The notes under the pieces: generated by a model
Told to the model about the DNA's origin: nothing
Databases searched by the model: none
What the model saw: the letters and a program-made list of their open reading frames with translations, nothing else
Position numbers and translations under genes: made by a program
Source of the DNA: Patiria miniata
Taxonomy: Eukaryota > Echinodermata > Asteroidea > Valvatida > Asterinidae
Assembly: GCF_015706575.1 (NCBI RefSeq)
Contig: NW_024037076.1
Location: forward strand, 12,342,898 to 12,406,897
Length of the DNA: 64,000 nucleotides
Reading direction: 5' to 3'
Shown: positions 1 to 11,124 of the stretch, piece after piece
Position numbering within the stretch: the stretch's first letter is position 1
Layout of the letters: each line of letters opens with the position of its first letter

Positions 1-200
1 AATTGGGACAATAGTGTTCATATAATTCGCGCCTTTTTTCAAGTTAAGAATGAAAATAGTCGAGCACGTTATCTTTCATCCTCGTAGCTTATAAGAGTTG
101 TTGGCTTGTTTTTCTTTTCAAAAGCATAAATGGAACCGATATGCACAAGCTTGACGTTGGTGTCTCGGGGAAAAAAAAGGTCTAAAATGCCAAATTTTCT
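1..200. repeat. dispersed repeat, copy 1
   Basis: This stretch resembles 5033-5230, and more weakly 4440-4540. Shared landmarks, in order, are TATAATTCGCG, a GAGCAC...TCATCCTC block, GTAGCTT.GAAGAGTTGT, and GATATGCACA-GCTTGACG-TGGTGTC. The copies differ by many substitutions and small indels, so the repeat is old. No coding potential is convincing. The family was not recognised. Confidence 0.55.
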
Positions 201-978
201 GAGTGCAATGATGTGAAAACGTTCTTGAGGTGACAGATGGACTATTCCATTCGCCTCGTGGAATGGAACTTTCCATCTGTCACCAAAAGAAATTAGTCTT
301 TCCATTACAAAGTGAAGCATCCATTACATGTATTTGTTATGCACATGCGCAGTTGGCATACCAAACTACAGACTATATATTTTGCAATCATGATTTGCGT
401 GAGGGCAAATCTCACTCTCAAAGGCAGGGTTCTACTAGGGGTAATATTTACCTTTTGTGCTCCGGCAAGGTCGTACAAATTGAAAGCGGGCCTGGGGTAT
501 TATGACAAATGACCGACTGTCATGCAGTTTGGTGGGGAAAAAAACTTCTACTGAAAGGAAGGAAATTCGTTTGGAGAAAATATGAAAGAGAAATGAAGAC
601 TGAACAAGGGCTAGAACCACTCAGATTTGATGAATATTCCAGCCTTGGGCAATCTGTTTCGATCTGATTGATCTACTCTTCAATGCGATTTGCACCATTT
701 CAGATAATCTTTGCTGGTACAGATTCTGAAGTGCGCAAATAAAATTGTCATTTTTAGTCTGAATTGGTAGATCCAATTACTAACAAAGTTCAAGAGTACA
801 AGTCCCGGTTCTTCGACAAAAGAATTGTTTCAATGCATAAAGATATAAATGTATAACGATTTCAAACGAATAAATCCCTGTTGCATTCTTGTTTCTCATA
901 CCAAGCCTCCATGCGCAATGTATAAGGAAGTTATCAGTAGCAAAGACTACAGAGTTTATAATCGAATTAGACCTATTG

Positions 979-1741
979 CTTGGGATGGGTTGCCGTGGTC
1001 CTATAATGGGGTGCAGTGGTCCAATGGTTACGGTGTTCGACTCGTGTGCCGTGGCACACGGGTTCGAATCCTGACCGTGGGAACATGGCGCTTGTGCTCT
1101 TGAGCAAGGCACTTGACCATTATTTATTCGTCCTTCGGATGGGATGCAAAGACGTAGGTCCCATGTTTTGTGTAATGCACGTTAAAGAACCAAGATACAC
1201 TTAGGCCAAACAAAAAAGTCTCCAGTTTCTGGTATGGAGCTTGCCAAAAAAAGTGGTGCGGCTTTTTTTTTTACCTGACTTTTTTGCCTCAAATGTCGGC
1301 TGATGACTGCAAATGGTGTCCGACTAAACTTAGTGCAAATATATGGGAGTCCAGAGAGGCCACATAAAGCTTATTCTCGATCATAACCCCATCTAAAAAC
1401 ACGTTAAAATTGTGCAGCAGCAGGATTCCATTCAAACCAGTGAGTTTGGCAGTTTTGAGACATCATCTTTCATTGAAAAAAAAACAAACGTGTTCATTTT
1501 GCCGACGGGCATGGCTACTGCGACGCGCGCGCATACCAGAAAACGTATCGCTAAGGGAAGGGTTTTGGCCCGTTGTTTCTGGCAGTGGCTGCAATATGCG
1601 CCGCAGCACCTTGTAAATCCTTGTAAAGGTGCTACATAATGAGTCTCATAGTTCTCATTAACTTAAAGGCCCTCCATGGAAAGCAGTGTCTTGCACTGAT
1701 CGGAGTTCACCCTCATTAAAGATGACGTAAAAAAAAAAAAA
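979..1741 (+). mobile_element. tRNA-derived SINE interrupted by a MITE
   Basis: A pol III promoter is visible: box A TGGTCCAATGG at 1017-1027 and a perfect box B GGTTCGAATCC at 1061-1071. The body (about 1080-1203) resembles the tRNA-unrelated body of marine deuterostome SINEs, with a GTGCTCTTGAGCAAGGCACTT-type motif and a GGTCCCATG block. The SINE body resumes after the nested MITE at 1571 (CCGCAGCACCTTGTAAA region), and an A-tract at about 1728-1741 marks the 3' end. The element is absent from the duplicate copy at 7545, where the flanks read straight through. This gives an empty-site comparison. Confidence 0.75.
1204..1570. mobile_element. GGCC-terminated MITE (Harbinger-like), nested copy
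   Basis: It starts GGCC-A-tract-GTCTCCAGTTTCTGGTATG just after TTA (1201-1203), inside the SINE. The interior matches the element at 58130-58500 almost base for base, including TGTCGGCTGATGACTGCAAATGG-type sequence, GTGCAGCAGCAGGATTCCA and GCATGGCTACTGCGACGCGCG. The right end is decayed: GCATACCAGAAA at about 1531 is recognisable, then the terminus is rewritten up to a GGCC at 1567-1570. It is non-autonomous, with no transposase. Confidence 0.7.
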
Positions 1742-2756
1742 ATAGGATACATCATAGGCGTCGTCCAAAGTGTTCCGAACTTTACAATGACTTTTTGGTT
1801 GTCCAAAGATTTATTTTGAATAAAAAGAAACACTCTTGAAAGAAAAATACTGGAGTTGAAGATGTGGACTTCAATTCATTCCACACTTGTCGACAAATGT
1901 GAATGTTGTGGTCACGTGGTGTCGACTTTAAGCTAACTGTTCTGTTCTAAACAGCAGGTGTGTCACTTGAAGAATGGGTTGTTTTAATTTGTTAACTGAG
2001 AAAGACACTCATTGCCCATGGACGCGTTCATGAGGAAGTAAAGAGTGTTGGCAATGAATGGTCTGAAGTCACCGACAGCTTTATAGGCTGCGCGTGGGCG
2101 TAAATATTTTAAGCAGCCGATGTCACGAAACGTGCGTAACTTACGCCATGCGTAGGACGTTGTACATGCTACACGCAGAATTTGGGGGCGCCATTCGGAT
2201 TTCCTTTTTTTTTTTACTCACACTGCATTTGCTCTGTGTCAAAACATCGAGTGCAATGAGTGGCCTTTGAAAGGCCAATCAAAATAATTTCGTTTTGGCT
2301 CCGAGTAGGTCCACTAGGGGTCTTTTTTTTCATATCTGGTACGAACATATTGGGTTTTTGTAAAATCTGTTTGCAACAGCGCTACAACAATTGTAAAAAA
2401 CAATCCTTAAAAAGTGTATTTCCAGTTATTTACCTTTATTTCTTGATCATCAAAAATTAAAAAGGAAGTCTTCCTGAATCTAGAAAATGTTCATAAAATA
2501 ACGTACACTGTTTATACCTTTTAGACCCGTCGATGAAAAGTAAGCAGTTATGTTCCCGCCCACTCGCCCATGCAACTTGATTCAGATCTTGGCTACTAGT
2601 TGCACCCTGTCCCTGTACATTATCATGTCCGCAAAATCATGTCGGCATTAATCAAAGCGGTAATGAATAATAGTAACCCCCATTGCGTAATAGTTCCCAG
2701 TGCCCTCTGAATTGAATAGAATCCCATTGGTTGGATGGTTTCCAGTCCGCCCGACC

Positions 2757-3819
2757 TAGTCTGGTTCCCAGACTTGACATTTATTTTTGGGCTGAATGAA
2801 TCTGAAATTAAACGAAAGTGACCAAATTAGAAACCATTTTTTGTTGTTGCAAATGTGGCGCTCGCTCAATTTACTACTATTCTATGAAAAAAAATCACGT
2901 AATTTGGACACTTTATATTCCGAAGTTAAGTCTTTTTCGATAGCGACATTACGAAATTCAGCGGTCCACCACCGCCGGATTCTTTACCGTTCAGCGAACC
3001 GATGAATACCTATTACAATGAAGCATGAACGTTTTCGCGAATAAACGCGAATAAACACGAACAAACACAAATATGCAAAGGAAAACAGACAAAAATGCCA
3101 TAAATATTTCAGAAAAGAAAACAGTTGACTTTATCCTCATATTCAAAACACAAAATCTGACGGAAAAATAATGTTTTAGTCTTGACTCAAATGATTAAAA
3201 TATCATTTGAATTTGAATGGCCTCGTGTAATCTGTCATTAAAACTCAGCTCAAAAGCTTCCAATGACATTCCATGGGCAGCTATAAAGGGTCTTTTATTG
3301 ATGCGTGCATAATTTCTGATCGTTTGGATCGATATCAGTTTTTTTCTCAGATGACAGGACGAACATGCTCTTTTAAGACATACTTCATTGGGTGTATCAA
3401 ATTTGATTGCTTTATTTTGAGGGAAAAAAACCCATCAATCCCGGTCACTTTCTTGTTGACTCCTCTTGAACATGCTGTCAAATTAAAGAGTGTTTTTTTT
3501 TTTCGACATATGATTTTCAGTTCAAAGTGTTACACAGATATTTTATTAGTTTTTTTGTATTGGAACAAGACAGCAATGAAGTTAAAGGGAATATACATCA
3601 TTTGCTTTTGCTGTAATTTTCAGAAATGGATGGAATTGGGGGGTTAGAAATATATAGCAAATATAGTTACACTGACTTTTTGGAGGTTTTGGGTTCGAAA
3701 ATGCTATAAAAACCAAGAAAAACGATCATTTTCCTGTAGTCTGGTTCCCTGACTCTATATAAGAAGAAACAGAGCAGTTTACATACATTGGGGAATTGTA
3801 AGGTCTGGGAACCAGTCTA
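2757..3819. mobile_element. possible TIR element (TAGTCTGGTTCCCAGAC ends)
   Basis: TAGTCTGGTTCCCAGAC at 2757 is mirrored by GTCTGGGAACCAGTCTA ending at 3819. Another forward copy (TAGTCTGGTTCCCTGAC) lies at 3737, so 3737-3819 alone also forms a short hairpin element. No target-site duplication is evident at the outer ends, and no transposase is seen. The span could be one 1.06-kb element or a solo short element plus an unrelated end. Confidence 0.4.
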
Positions 3820-4880
3820 GCTGGCTCGTACCCGTTCATAGGTTTGTAATCGATTGCAAACAAGTGCAATGGTCAATTGGGTCCAGTATTTGAAAAAAAA
3901 GCCAGTTGTTTCCAACGCTGATCGGCCGATCAGCGTTGGAAATTGATACAAAAATACCACTTTTCTTGAAAATGACAGTATACCAGGTGCCATAATTTTA
4001 CAGGATGCTTTAGACTGTCATTTACCAACATCCTATTAAGGTATTTCGCAAAAACTTGGTACTTTTATTTTTCGATGTTTGCAAATGTTGTATATTCCCT
4101 TTAACATCCGCAACATCCCGGCCCCCACCCAAATAACACGCCCCGCGTCTGACTCGCGTCATGGTATGGTTATTGTCGCGGTCCTCGACTCGCCTCTGCC
4201 ACTCGATTTATGTGGTTTCGCCCAACAATGTCCCTCCAATTTTGTTGGTAATAATTTCCAAACTAACGTGTAGCCCACTATAACTTTTGACACGATGCAG
4301 GGTTAAATTTGACACCTTCACTAAAAACGTGCGGGAACCTGGTTTTTAAGAAAAAAAAATGTAGGGACATTGTTGTACCTTTCGTGCCTTCTCCAACTTT
4401 TGAAAAACATACACGCGCACACACTTGCCGTTCGCACAAGCTTGAAATATTTGTGGGCTTCGTTTTCAACTTTTTTGTTGAAGTATAGGCTAAAACAAAA
4501 TCAATATCCACAACCTTGACGGTGGTGTCCAGGGAATTGACTTACTGTTGGTGTGTTCCAAAGTGAGTTTGATGGTGGGTGGGACGCATTCAATCTCCAG
4601 TGGAACTGTTCAAGCGATTTTTTTTCGAGTGTTTAGCGGATCAAACAAATGTGATATTTCATAATATGTTTTATCTTTACTCAACACTTGTTTTGTAACA
4701 AGCCTATACAACTCTTCGAATTGTATTTAGTTATCCTTATTAATTCATGTTAAACAAAATTAAAAGCCGTATCATCTCTGAGTGATCCAAGCAATTTATC
4801 AGGTGAGCAGCATTGCCAAATTTGCCGGACCGTGACTTTGGGAGTGATCCCTGACTACATTTTGCGGTTCATCGCTCTGA
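3820..4880. other. no gene seen; perfect palindrome and old repeat fragments
   Basis: There is no supported gene. A 34-bp perfect palindrome at 3909-3942 is listed separately. At 4440-4540 there is a third, diverged relative of the 1-200/5033-5230 repeat (GTGGGCTTCGTTTTC ... CTTGACGGTGGTGTCC). The rest is AT-rich unique-looking DNA. Confidence 0.5.
3909..3942. repeat. 34-bp perfect palindrome
   Basis: TTTCCAACGCTGATCGG is followed immediately by its exact reverse complement, with no spacer (centre between 3925 and 3926). The arms contain GATCGGCCGATC at the centre. No function can be assigned. It could be a cruciform-prone site or a foldback remnant. Confidence 0.85.
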
Positions 4881-5260
4881 CTAGCATCCCTGAACAAATG
4901 TGTATCGACAAAATAGGATAACTGCTAGCATACTGGGCAGGCTGGATAGCTCATACGGATAGAAAAACCGGTTTATGCGGTAATCCAGAGATCGCAGTTT
5001 CTGAAAGAAAAACACCATTGAACAAAAGCTGTTATATAATTCGCGATTTTTCAACTTTAGAAACACAAAATAGTTGAGCACTTTGTTGTTCATCCTCCGT
5101 AGCTTGGAAGAGTTGTAGGTTTCGTGTTTTTTTTTATTTTTCGAAAACATCAATGGATCTGATATGCACAGCTTGACGGTGGTTTCCGAGAAAATGATGT
5201 ACCGCTCAGAGTGTTCCAAAGAGAGTTTAAAGTTGTATTCTCCGTTCTTATTCAAACTGT
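4881..5260. repeat. degenerate tRNA-like SINE fragment and dispersed repeat copy 2
   Basis: 4941-5010 reads GGCTGGATAGCTCATACGG... and is a decayed version of the tRNA-like head at 5779-5850. Similar upstream sequence (a CTAGCATA motif just before it) shows that the flanks are shared too. 5033-5230 is the second copy of the repeat at 1-200. Confidence 0.5.
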
Positions 5261-5475
5261 AAACCCGAAAAAGATTTCGTTTATGAATGTTGTCTAGAAA
5301 TATAAGTTATTCACTTTTGAATGAGACATCACCCAAAAAAGAATTGGCTCGTGTTCAATTATTGAATTATTACTGCACAATTTTGCATTGTTGGCTGCCA
5401 TACGATAATTTCGTTCGCGCGGGGTAGGATATTCCCGCCCCGTCTGCTCGCTCAAGCAATCATTCAATTAATCAA

Positions 5476-5640
5476 TCAATCAAGTCGAGGCCCTTTGGCA
5501 GCTCGAGCCCTTCCATTGATCTTGGTCCAGATGTCCCGGTCAAGCATGCAGGAGCGCAGCTCCTCAGCGGTGGTCAAGCCGGTGTTGACATGTCCCGTTT
5601 CAGCATGTCCACGAAGGAGAGAATTCATCTCCCACGTGAA
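5476..5640 (-). pseudogene. LINE ORF2 C-terminal fragment (3' end of a non-LTR retrotransposon)
   Basis: The reverse strand encodes SFVDMLKRDM and, after a one-base frameshift, NTGLTTAEELRSCMLDRDIW and TKINGRARAAKGPRLD, then a stop at 5476-5478. The D-x-L-K-R-D ... LT.EE...CMLDRD.W pattern is typical of the extreme C-terminus of LINE reverse-transcriptase ORFs (L2/RTE/CR1-like clades). The stop is followed on the - strand by TGAT-type short repeats (about 5455-5478), as at many LINE 3' ends. It is a short, 5'-truncated, frameshifted relic. The exact clade is uncertain. Confidence 0.6.
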
Positions 5641-5778
5641 GCAGTTTTGACATGATTGCAGAGTTTTGACATTATCCCTGATTACATGGCTTATACGGAT
5701 GTGTCATTTATTGCTCCTGACTATATATCACATATATTGAACAAAGATATTGACTAATTGTGACGGGCACTAGCATAG

Positions 5779-5850
5779 GGCTGGATAGCTCAGTTGGATA
5801 GAGCACCAGTAGGATATTCTGGAGGTGACAGGTTCAATTCCAGTTCCATT
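5779..5850 (+). mobile_element. tRNA-like head of a SINE
   Basis: Box A TAGCTCAGTTGG is at 5786-5797 and box B GGTTCAATTCC at 5831-5841, with tRNA-like spacing. The acceptor stem does not close well and a decayed relative lies at 4941. It is therefore called a tRNA-derived repeat rather than a functional tRNA gene. Confidence 0.55.
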
Positions 5851-6250
5851 CAAATTCTTTCTTAGTCCACACTCTCCCAAAAGAACTGAGGAATTACTTT
5901 TGTTTTCATTATAATATTTGTGAACGACAATCATCGCATGAAGAATTACAAATTATTAATTATTTTGTTGGTATGTTTACAACAGGGAAGCGATGATGTT
6001 TGATCATGCAACGCACGCAGCGGGGCGGGAGGGGGGGGGAGGGTGTGCTTCCATTGCTTCCCCCTTTTTAAATCTTATAATGATTCTTGTTTGATCCTAA
6101 TTAAGTACTGGTTTCTATCTTAAATTTTACTGGTGTTTTGTCTGAATGCATGGTCCAACTTGAGTGTAGGATGGACCTACCACACCACAGTGGCAAATAC
6201 TGCCAAAAGTGGGATCCTTACGTTAATAACAATCCTGTCCAGACTTTTAA
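5851..6250. other. no gene seen
   Basis: AT-rich intergenic DNA with a G-rich run near 6020-6045. No coding or RNA feature is supported. Confidence 0.5.
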
Positions 6251-6254
6251 AAAA

Positions 6255-6450
6255 CCATGCACCCACAACTGTAGCTCATGTGGAATGTTTCCCGGCATTG
6301 GTTAGGGGCATGACTATATTCAAGGGTCAGGACGGATCATGTTGGACGATGTTAACTGCCATGAACATGCATCTAGCCTAGTTGAATGCCAGCATCGTGA
6401 CTTGTTTAGTCATAACTGTGGGCATAGTGAAGATGCTGGAGTAACTCGTA
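6255..6450 (+). pseudogene. SRCR-domain fragment (degraded)
   Basis: In the frame of 6312-6449 the sequence encodes [26 protein letters not shown] and [14 protein letters not shown]. This matches the C-terminal half of a scavenger receptor cysteine-rich domain (group A pattern G.I.LD.V.C.....SL..C......HNC.H.EDAGV.C). Upstream, [10 protein letters not shown] is in another frame and fits the preceding VxC...FP region, so a frameshift lies near 6325. A TAG sits at 6303-6305 in the downstream frame, and the final GVxC cysteine is Arg. The N-terminal half was not found. SRCR receptors are extracellular or membrane innate-immune proteins, greatly expanded in echinoderms. Most likely this is a dead fragment; a live exon with an assembly error is the alternative. 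Confidence 0.65.
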
Positions 6451-6689
6451 CATCTTGTTTATCTGGACAATTTGGCTTGAGGAACAAAGCCAGCGCAACG
6501 GCACGGTGCTAACTACTATGGCAAACTCCATGACCATAATTACCCCTCCCCAGAAAAATGAAAAGAAAAAAAAAATAATGATAATAATAATATCAAAAAT
6601 GCTTTGGGCCTGACCATGGTCGCTTGAGCAATGGAGGAACTGTCCTGATTTGAAGCAAGACTAGTGGTGTGAGAAGTACATAATAATTC

Positions 6690-8780
6690 CAAAACGTTTG
6701 ACTATACCTTGTTGTCCGAGTGCAATGGTTTCACAATAAGTTCTTGAGGTTTTATATGGAATGTTACATTCGCCTAGTTAAATGGAACATTCCATTCGTC
6801 ACCGATAGAAAGTAATCTCTCCATTGCAAAGTAAAGCATCCATTAAATGCATTTGTTATGCACTTGCGCAGTTGGGAAAACGAACCATAGCCTGTACTTT
6901 TTGATTTGCATAAGGGAAAAACTCCATGTAAAAGTCAGGGTCCTACTATCGGGGGCGAGCTAAAGTCCCTTAGGGATAATATTTTCCTTTGTGCTCCGCA
7001 AATTTCGTACATATTGAAAGCACGCAGCGTGAACGTGTATGCAGTAACCCACTAAAAACTTCACAATATGAGCCCCGTGATATGCCGACAAATCACCGAC
7101 TGACACGCAGTCTTCTATTGAAAGGAAGGAAACTGGTTTGGAGAAAATGAGAATGAAAAATGAAAACTGAACAAGGACTAGTACGGCTCAGATTTGATGA
7201 AATTTCCAGCTTTGGGCAATCTGTTCCGATCTGATTGATTCACTCCTCCATACAATTGGCAACTTTCCAGATAATCTTTGCTTGTATAGATTTTGAAGCA
7301 GAAAATAAGATTGTTATGTTTTAGTCTGAATTGGTATATCCAATATTTGACAACATTCAAGAGTACAAGTTCGGGTTCTTCGACAAAGAAATGTTTCAAA
7401 ACACTATGAATGCATCTTAATTCAAAACAAATGAATCGACCCCTTTGGATTCTTGTTTCTTTAAACCAAGCCTCAATGCGTAGGTTATAAGGAAGTTATC
7501 AATTCTGTGACGAAGACTGAGTTTATTGATCGAATCAGACCTATTGAATAGGTTACATCATGGGCGTCGTCCAAAGCTTTCAAAACTTTACAATGACACT
7601 TTCTTGCACTCGAGATTTATTTTGAATAAACAGAAACACTTTGAAAGAAATAACAGTGAGTAGAGATGTCGACTTCAATCCGTTTTACACTTGTCGTCAA
7701 GTTTGAATGCTGTGGTCACGTGGTGTCGAATTTCAGCTAACTGTTCTGTTCTGCACTGCATGTGTGTCACTTGAATAGTGGGTTGTTTTACTCTACAAAG
7801 TGAGCAAGACTCGCCTTTGGTAGCTTTTCGCCTATTAGTCGTTCATGAGGAAGTAAAGAGTGTTGCTTAACAATGGTCTGAAGTCACCGACAGCTTAATA
7901 GGCTGCGCGTGGGCGTAACTATTTCCAGCAGCCAATTTCACGAAACAGTGGGTAACTTAAGCCATGCAAAGGACTTGATGCATGCTGCACGCAGAATTAC
8001 TTTAAAAAAAAAAGAAAATAGGGGGCGCCATTCGGGTTTCCTGTTTGTGTTTAGACTCACACTGCATTTGCTCTGGATCAAAACATCAAGTGCAAAGAAA
8101 GGACTTGGGAAGTACGTAACCAAAACAGACTTAACAAATAGGGGGAGCCATTGGGGTTTCCTTTTTTTTTCTTTTTTCTTTTTTTAGACTCGATCTGCAT
8201 TTGCTCTTGGTCAAAACATCGAGTGCGATGAAAGAACTTGGGAAGTATGTAACCAAAACAGACTTTTTTAAATCAATAGCAGGTCCGTTTTTTTCTTCCA
8301 AGGCCATCCAGCCAACATGCAACGTAATGTCACAAAAGTACGATATTACGACAAAGCATCAATCTTTACCCTTAACACATTTTAAAATGTATCGTTGTAT
8401 TATTTTGGGCCCCTACAATACAGCATATTTACAACTTGCAAAATTGCATGATTAACCCATTTTTACCCCTCCAAAAGCCCTTTGAAAGGCCACTCAGAAT
8501 AATTTTCTTTTGGCTTTACGCGAAGGTCCATTTTTTGGTCTTTTCATATCTGGTAAGAACATCTTGGGCAATTGTATACTCTTTGTGCAGCAGTGCTGTA
8601 AAAAATGGTAATCTTAAATAAATCCTTAACGAGTGTATTTTTAGTTACTTTCAGTTACTTTCCTTTATTTAGAGTTAATCAGGAATAACAAGGAAGTCTT
8701 CCTGAATCAAGCACATTTTCATAAACAAACGTACACTGTGTATACCTTTGACAAGTAGACCGGTCGATGAATAACGGGCA
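6690..8780. repeat. segmental duplication, copy B
   Basis: Collinear partner of 160-2560. It preserves the uninterrupted site (GACCTATTGAATAGG at about 7548) where copy A carries the SINE/MITE insert. It contains an extra internal tandem duplication at about 8012-8262 and about 180 bp at 8280-8465 not obvious in copy A. No gene is seen. Confidence 0.75.
8012..8262. repeat. two-copy tandem duplication (about 125 bp) inside copy B
   Basis: The block AGGGGG-GCCATT-GGGTTTCC ... GACTC ... CTGCATTTGCTCT-G-TCAAAACATC ... ACTTGGGAAGTA-GTAACCAAAACAGACTT occurs twice (about 8012-8135 and 8136-8262). It occurs once in copy A (about 2185-2260, truncated), so it arose after the large duplication. Confidence 0.7.
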
Positions 8781-9144
8781 ATAAACCCCTTCCCCAGGGA
8801 CCTAATTTGTATATTAACCTCGGACCTGAATGCCGTATGAAGTCCATGTTGGTGGTATAACCCATGTTATGGATACCAAGGAACCCAAGTATATCATTGT
8901 TGACATGACATTCGCAATGGATGGCAGCCATCTTGGATATTTCAAAATGGCCGCTATTTTGAACTTATTTGCAAAATAACTTCACACTCGAACGTCATAG
9001 GAAGTCCATTCTGGTAGCGAGGCGGTGAAACCTCGGTGAAACCATGACAGGACCAAGGTTATCTGGGCACGTAATGCAGTTGAGTTTGAAAGGAGTCTCT
9101 AGCACGGTGACAGGTGTTGACCATTCATGTGCTGGATTGTAAAT

Positions 9145-10170
9145 TATTATAGTGCCATAATTGTGCATTTTGTGGGTAAAGCATGAAACTCGGCATGTCA
9201 GGTCTTCATGCCATGACGAACATGTTGAGATATAGAGGCATTTCATATCTAAACCCTGGTGACCTTTGTGAGGGGTCATGAATTTGGTAAACCCTAAATG
9301 CCACTATTTATCATATTTACTCGTCATATTTAATCCTTTCACCGACCTTAGTCTAATAGTGAAAAAGAAGTTTATTTTAACATATTGTTCTACCGTATGT
9401 CATGATTTTGAACCCCAGAGACAAATTTTGTCATGATCTCTGATCTCCATTTATTTTGTTTTAAGGGCAGACGCATCACACTCTAAGACTTGGCTTGATA
9501 TCCATCTGGATACAATGGAGTGTAATAAGCACACAGTAGTAAATACTTCTGTAAAAATTTTATTGCAAAGGAGCCACACATGCTTCTATTCCAATTGTAT
9601 CATGTTGCGTGTGACGTTACAAAAATAGATGGAGTTCAGAGGTCACCTCCAAAATATTTTTTTTGGTTTGGTATCAGATATGGGTATCAGATGATGTCCC
9701 CACATCTGAAAATTCTTTTCATGACACAAAAAGTTAACTGTTAGACTTGGGTCATGAAAATGTGCATTTATAAGAGTAAATCTTTAAAAATATCTAGTAG
9801 ATAGGTCATGACCTCTGGGAAGGTAACCAGAGGTTAAATATTAAAGGTCCTATATATGAACATTCCTTTCATAGCATAAACACCTACCATTAAGACTTGG
9901 ATCGTGAACAAGTTGGGTTTAAAGAGTAAACCTTACAAAAAGCTGTGGTTTACAAAGGTCATGGACCTCTCAAAGTTCACCGGAGGTCAGAAATGAATTG
10001 TTTCCAAATGTGATCATTATTTTCATTGCATGAAGACCTATAACGTAGAATTCGGTTATAGGAAAAAGATATTATGAAGAGTAATTGTTCACCAATGAAA
10101 TAGTCACCAGAGGTCAAATATGATATTTCTCTAAATGTGAAAAAAAAAAATTATGACATGACGGACATGG
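9145..10170. mobile_element. foldback-like element F1
   Basis: The left arm (about 9145-9460) carries GCATTTCATATCT...TGACCTTTG-GAGGGGTCA. The right arm (about 9640-10165) carries the reverse complement, GTCACC-AGAGGTCAAATATG..., in several diverged subrepeats of about 140-150 bp (near 9660, 9803, 9955, 10095). A non-repeated centre with GGGCAGACGCATCACAC lies between. The same arrangement recurs at 13025-14762. No transposase is seen. Confidence 0.6.
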
Positions 10171-11124
10171 GCATCGCCAAGATTTTTTTCCGGGGGGGGG
10201 GCCAAAGCAATTGTTCCCCAAAATTCCAGAACGTTTACATTAGATTCTCAATTTATCATGTTTCCAAGCATTTTTAGCGGGGAGCATCCCCCATCAATTT
10301 AACAGCATTATGGCTTCGCACCTGTCCCCCCCTTTTTTTTGTGTGTTATTCGGGGGGGGGGGAGTGTCTATGATGACGAATCCACTTCATGTTGCTTGTA
10401 TGCCTGGGTTTCTTTTTGTTCGTAAGTGGCTCTGTGCAGGGGCGGCATAAAGGGGGGTGGGGCATTAACAAGATTGTGCACCTTCTCAAGATGGAAAACT
10501 ACCACTCGAAAGCATATTATTAGTGCCCAGTTCGCAACAACGGTCATCAAAATTTTGCCCCCTCTTAAGATGGATTAACTGGCCCCTTTAACAATAATAG
10601 TGCTCTTCACGTGAATGACATGGTCACTGAACTGGCCATCCTAAGCATCAGTGCCCCTCTCGCGATAAAAAAAATCGTTCTGCATAACTAGGTACAAGAA
10701 AAGCAAAGAGCAAAAGGGACAACGTATTCATGATATATTCCTCGTCACGTGGGTTTATAGTGAAATGTTAACGGGGCCATATTCTTTTCTTTCAATTTCA
10801 CACCGATGGAAGGTATCCTTTTTTTTCTGAGCAAATGCCCCTTTTTTGTTTTTCCCCCCAGTTTGAAAAGCGTTCCACCGCCCCTGGCTCTCTGCATCAA
10901 CTGCATCACATGTCCTGGTTACACTAGATATGGAAAGCAGTGAATTAAGCTTGAACATCTTAGTATAACGAGTAAAATGGGCCGTGGTGGCTGCCACTGG
11001 TGCTTTGTGTCGGTTATCATCAGGTTCCAGGAAAAATTGTCTAAACATAGTGGTTAAGTAAGATTTGAGGCTTTGCATGGTGGAGATACTAAATAATGAA
11101 AAGTTTGCGTAAACACCATGTGCG
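10171..11124. other. no gene seen; homopolymer G runs
   Basis: G runs lie near 10191-10201 and 10350-10362, and G-rich sequence near 10455-10470. C- or T-rich stretches near 10327-10341 and 10820-10860 look like interspersed-repeat debris. No supported gene. Confidence 0.45.

Larger units (their letters stand above)
160..2560. repeat. segmental duplication, copy A
   Basis: This segment is collinear with 6690-8780. Matching blocks include GAGTGCAATG followed by a TTCTTGAGGT stretch (about 205 and 6718), TCCATTACAAAGTGAAGCATCC-like sequence (about 302 and 6820), GGCGTCGTCCAAAG (about 1758 and 7565), the GGCTGCGCGTGGGCGTAA block (about 2086 and 7900), and the CTTCCTGAATC...CGTACACTGT block (about 2470 and 8697). 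Copy A carries an extra insert at about 979-1741 that copy B lacks. No intact gene is visible in either copy. Confidence 0.75.

Noticed and set aside
5779..5850. Functional tRNA gene
   Set aside because: Promoter boxes are present but the acceptor and anticodon stems do not pair properly, and a decayed relative is nearby at 4941.
6460..6540. Start of a second SRCR domain after the fragment
   Set aside because: Only a loose resemblance (a LRN.ASAT-like stretch followed by stops); too weak to annotate.
10755..11078. 107-residue open frame on the - strand
   Set aside because: No recognisable domain, no exon borders, and it lies in repeat-like DNA.
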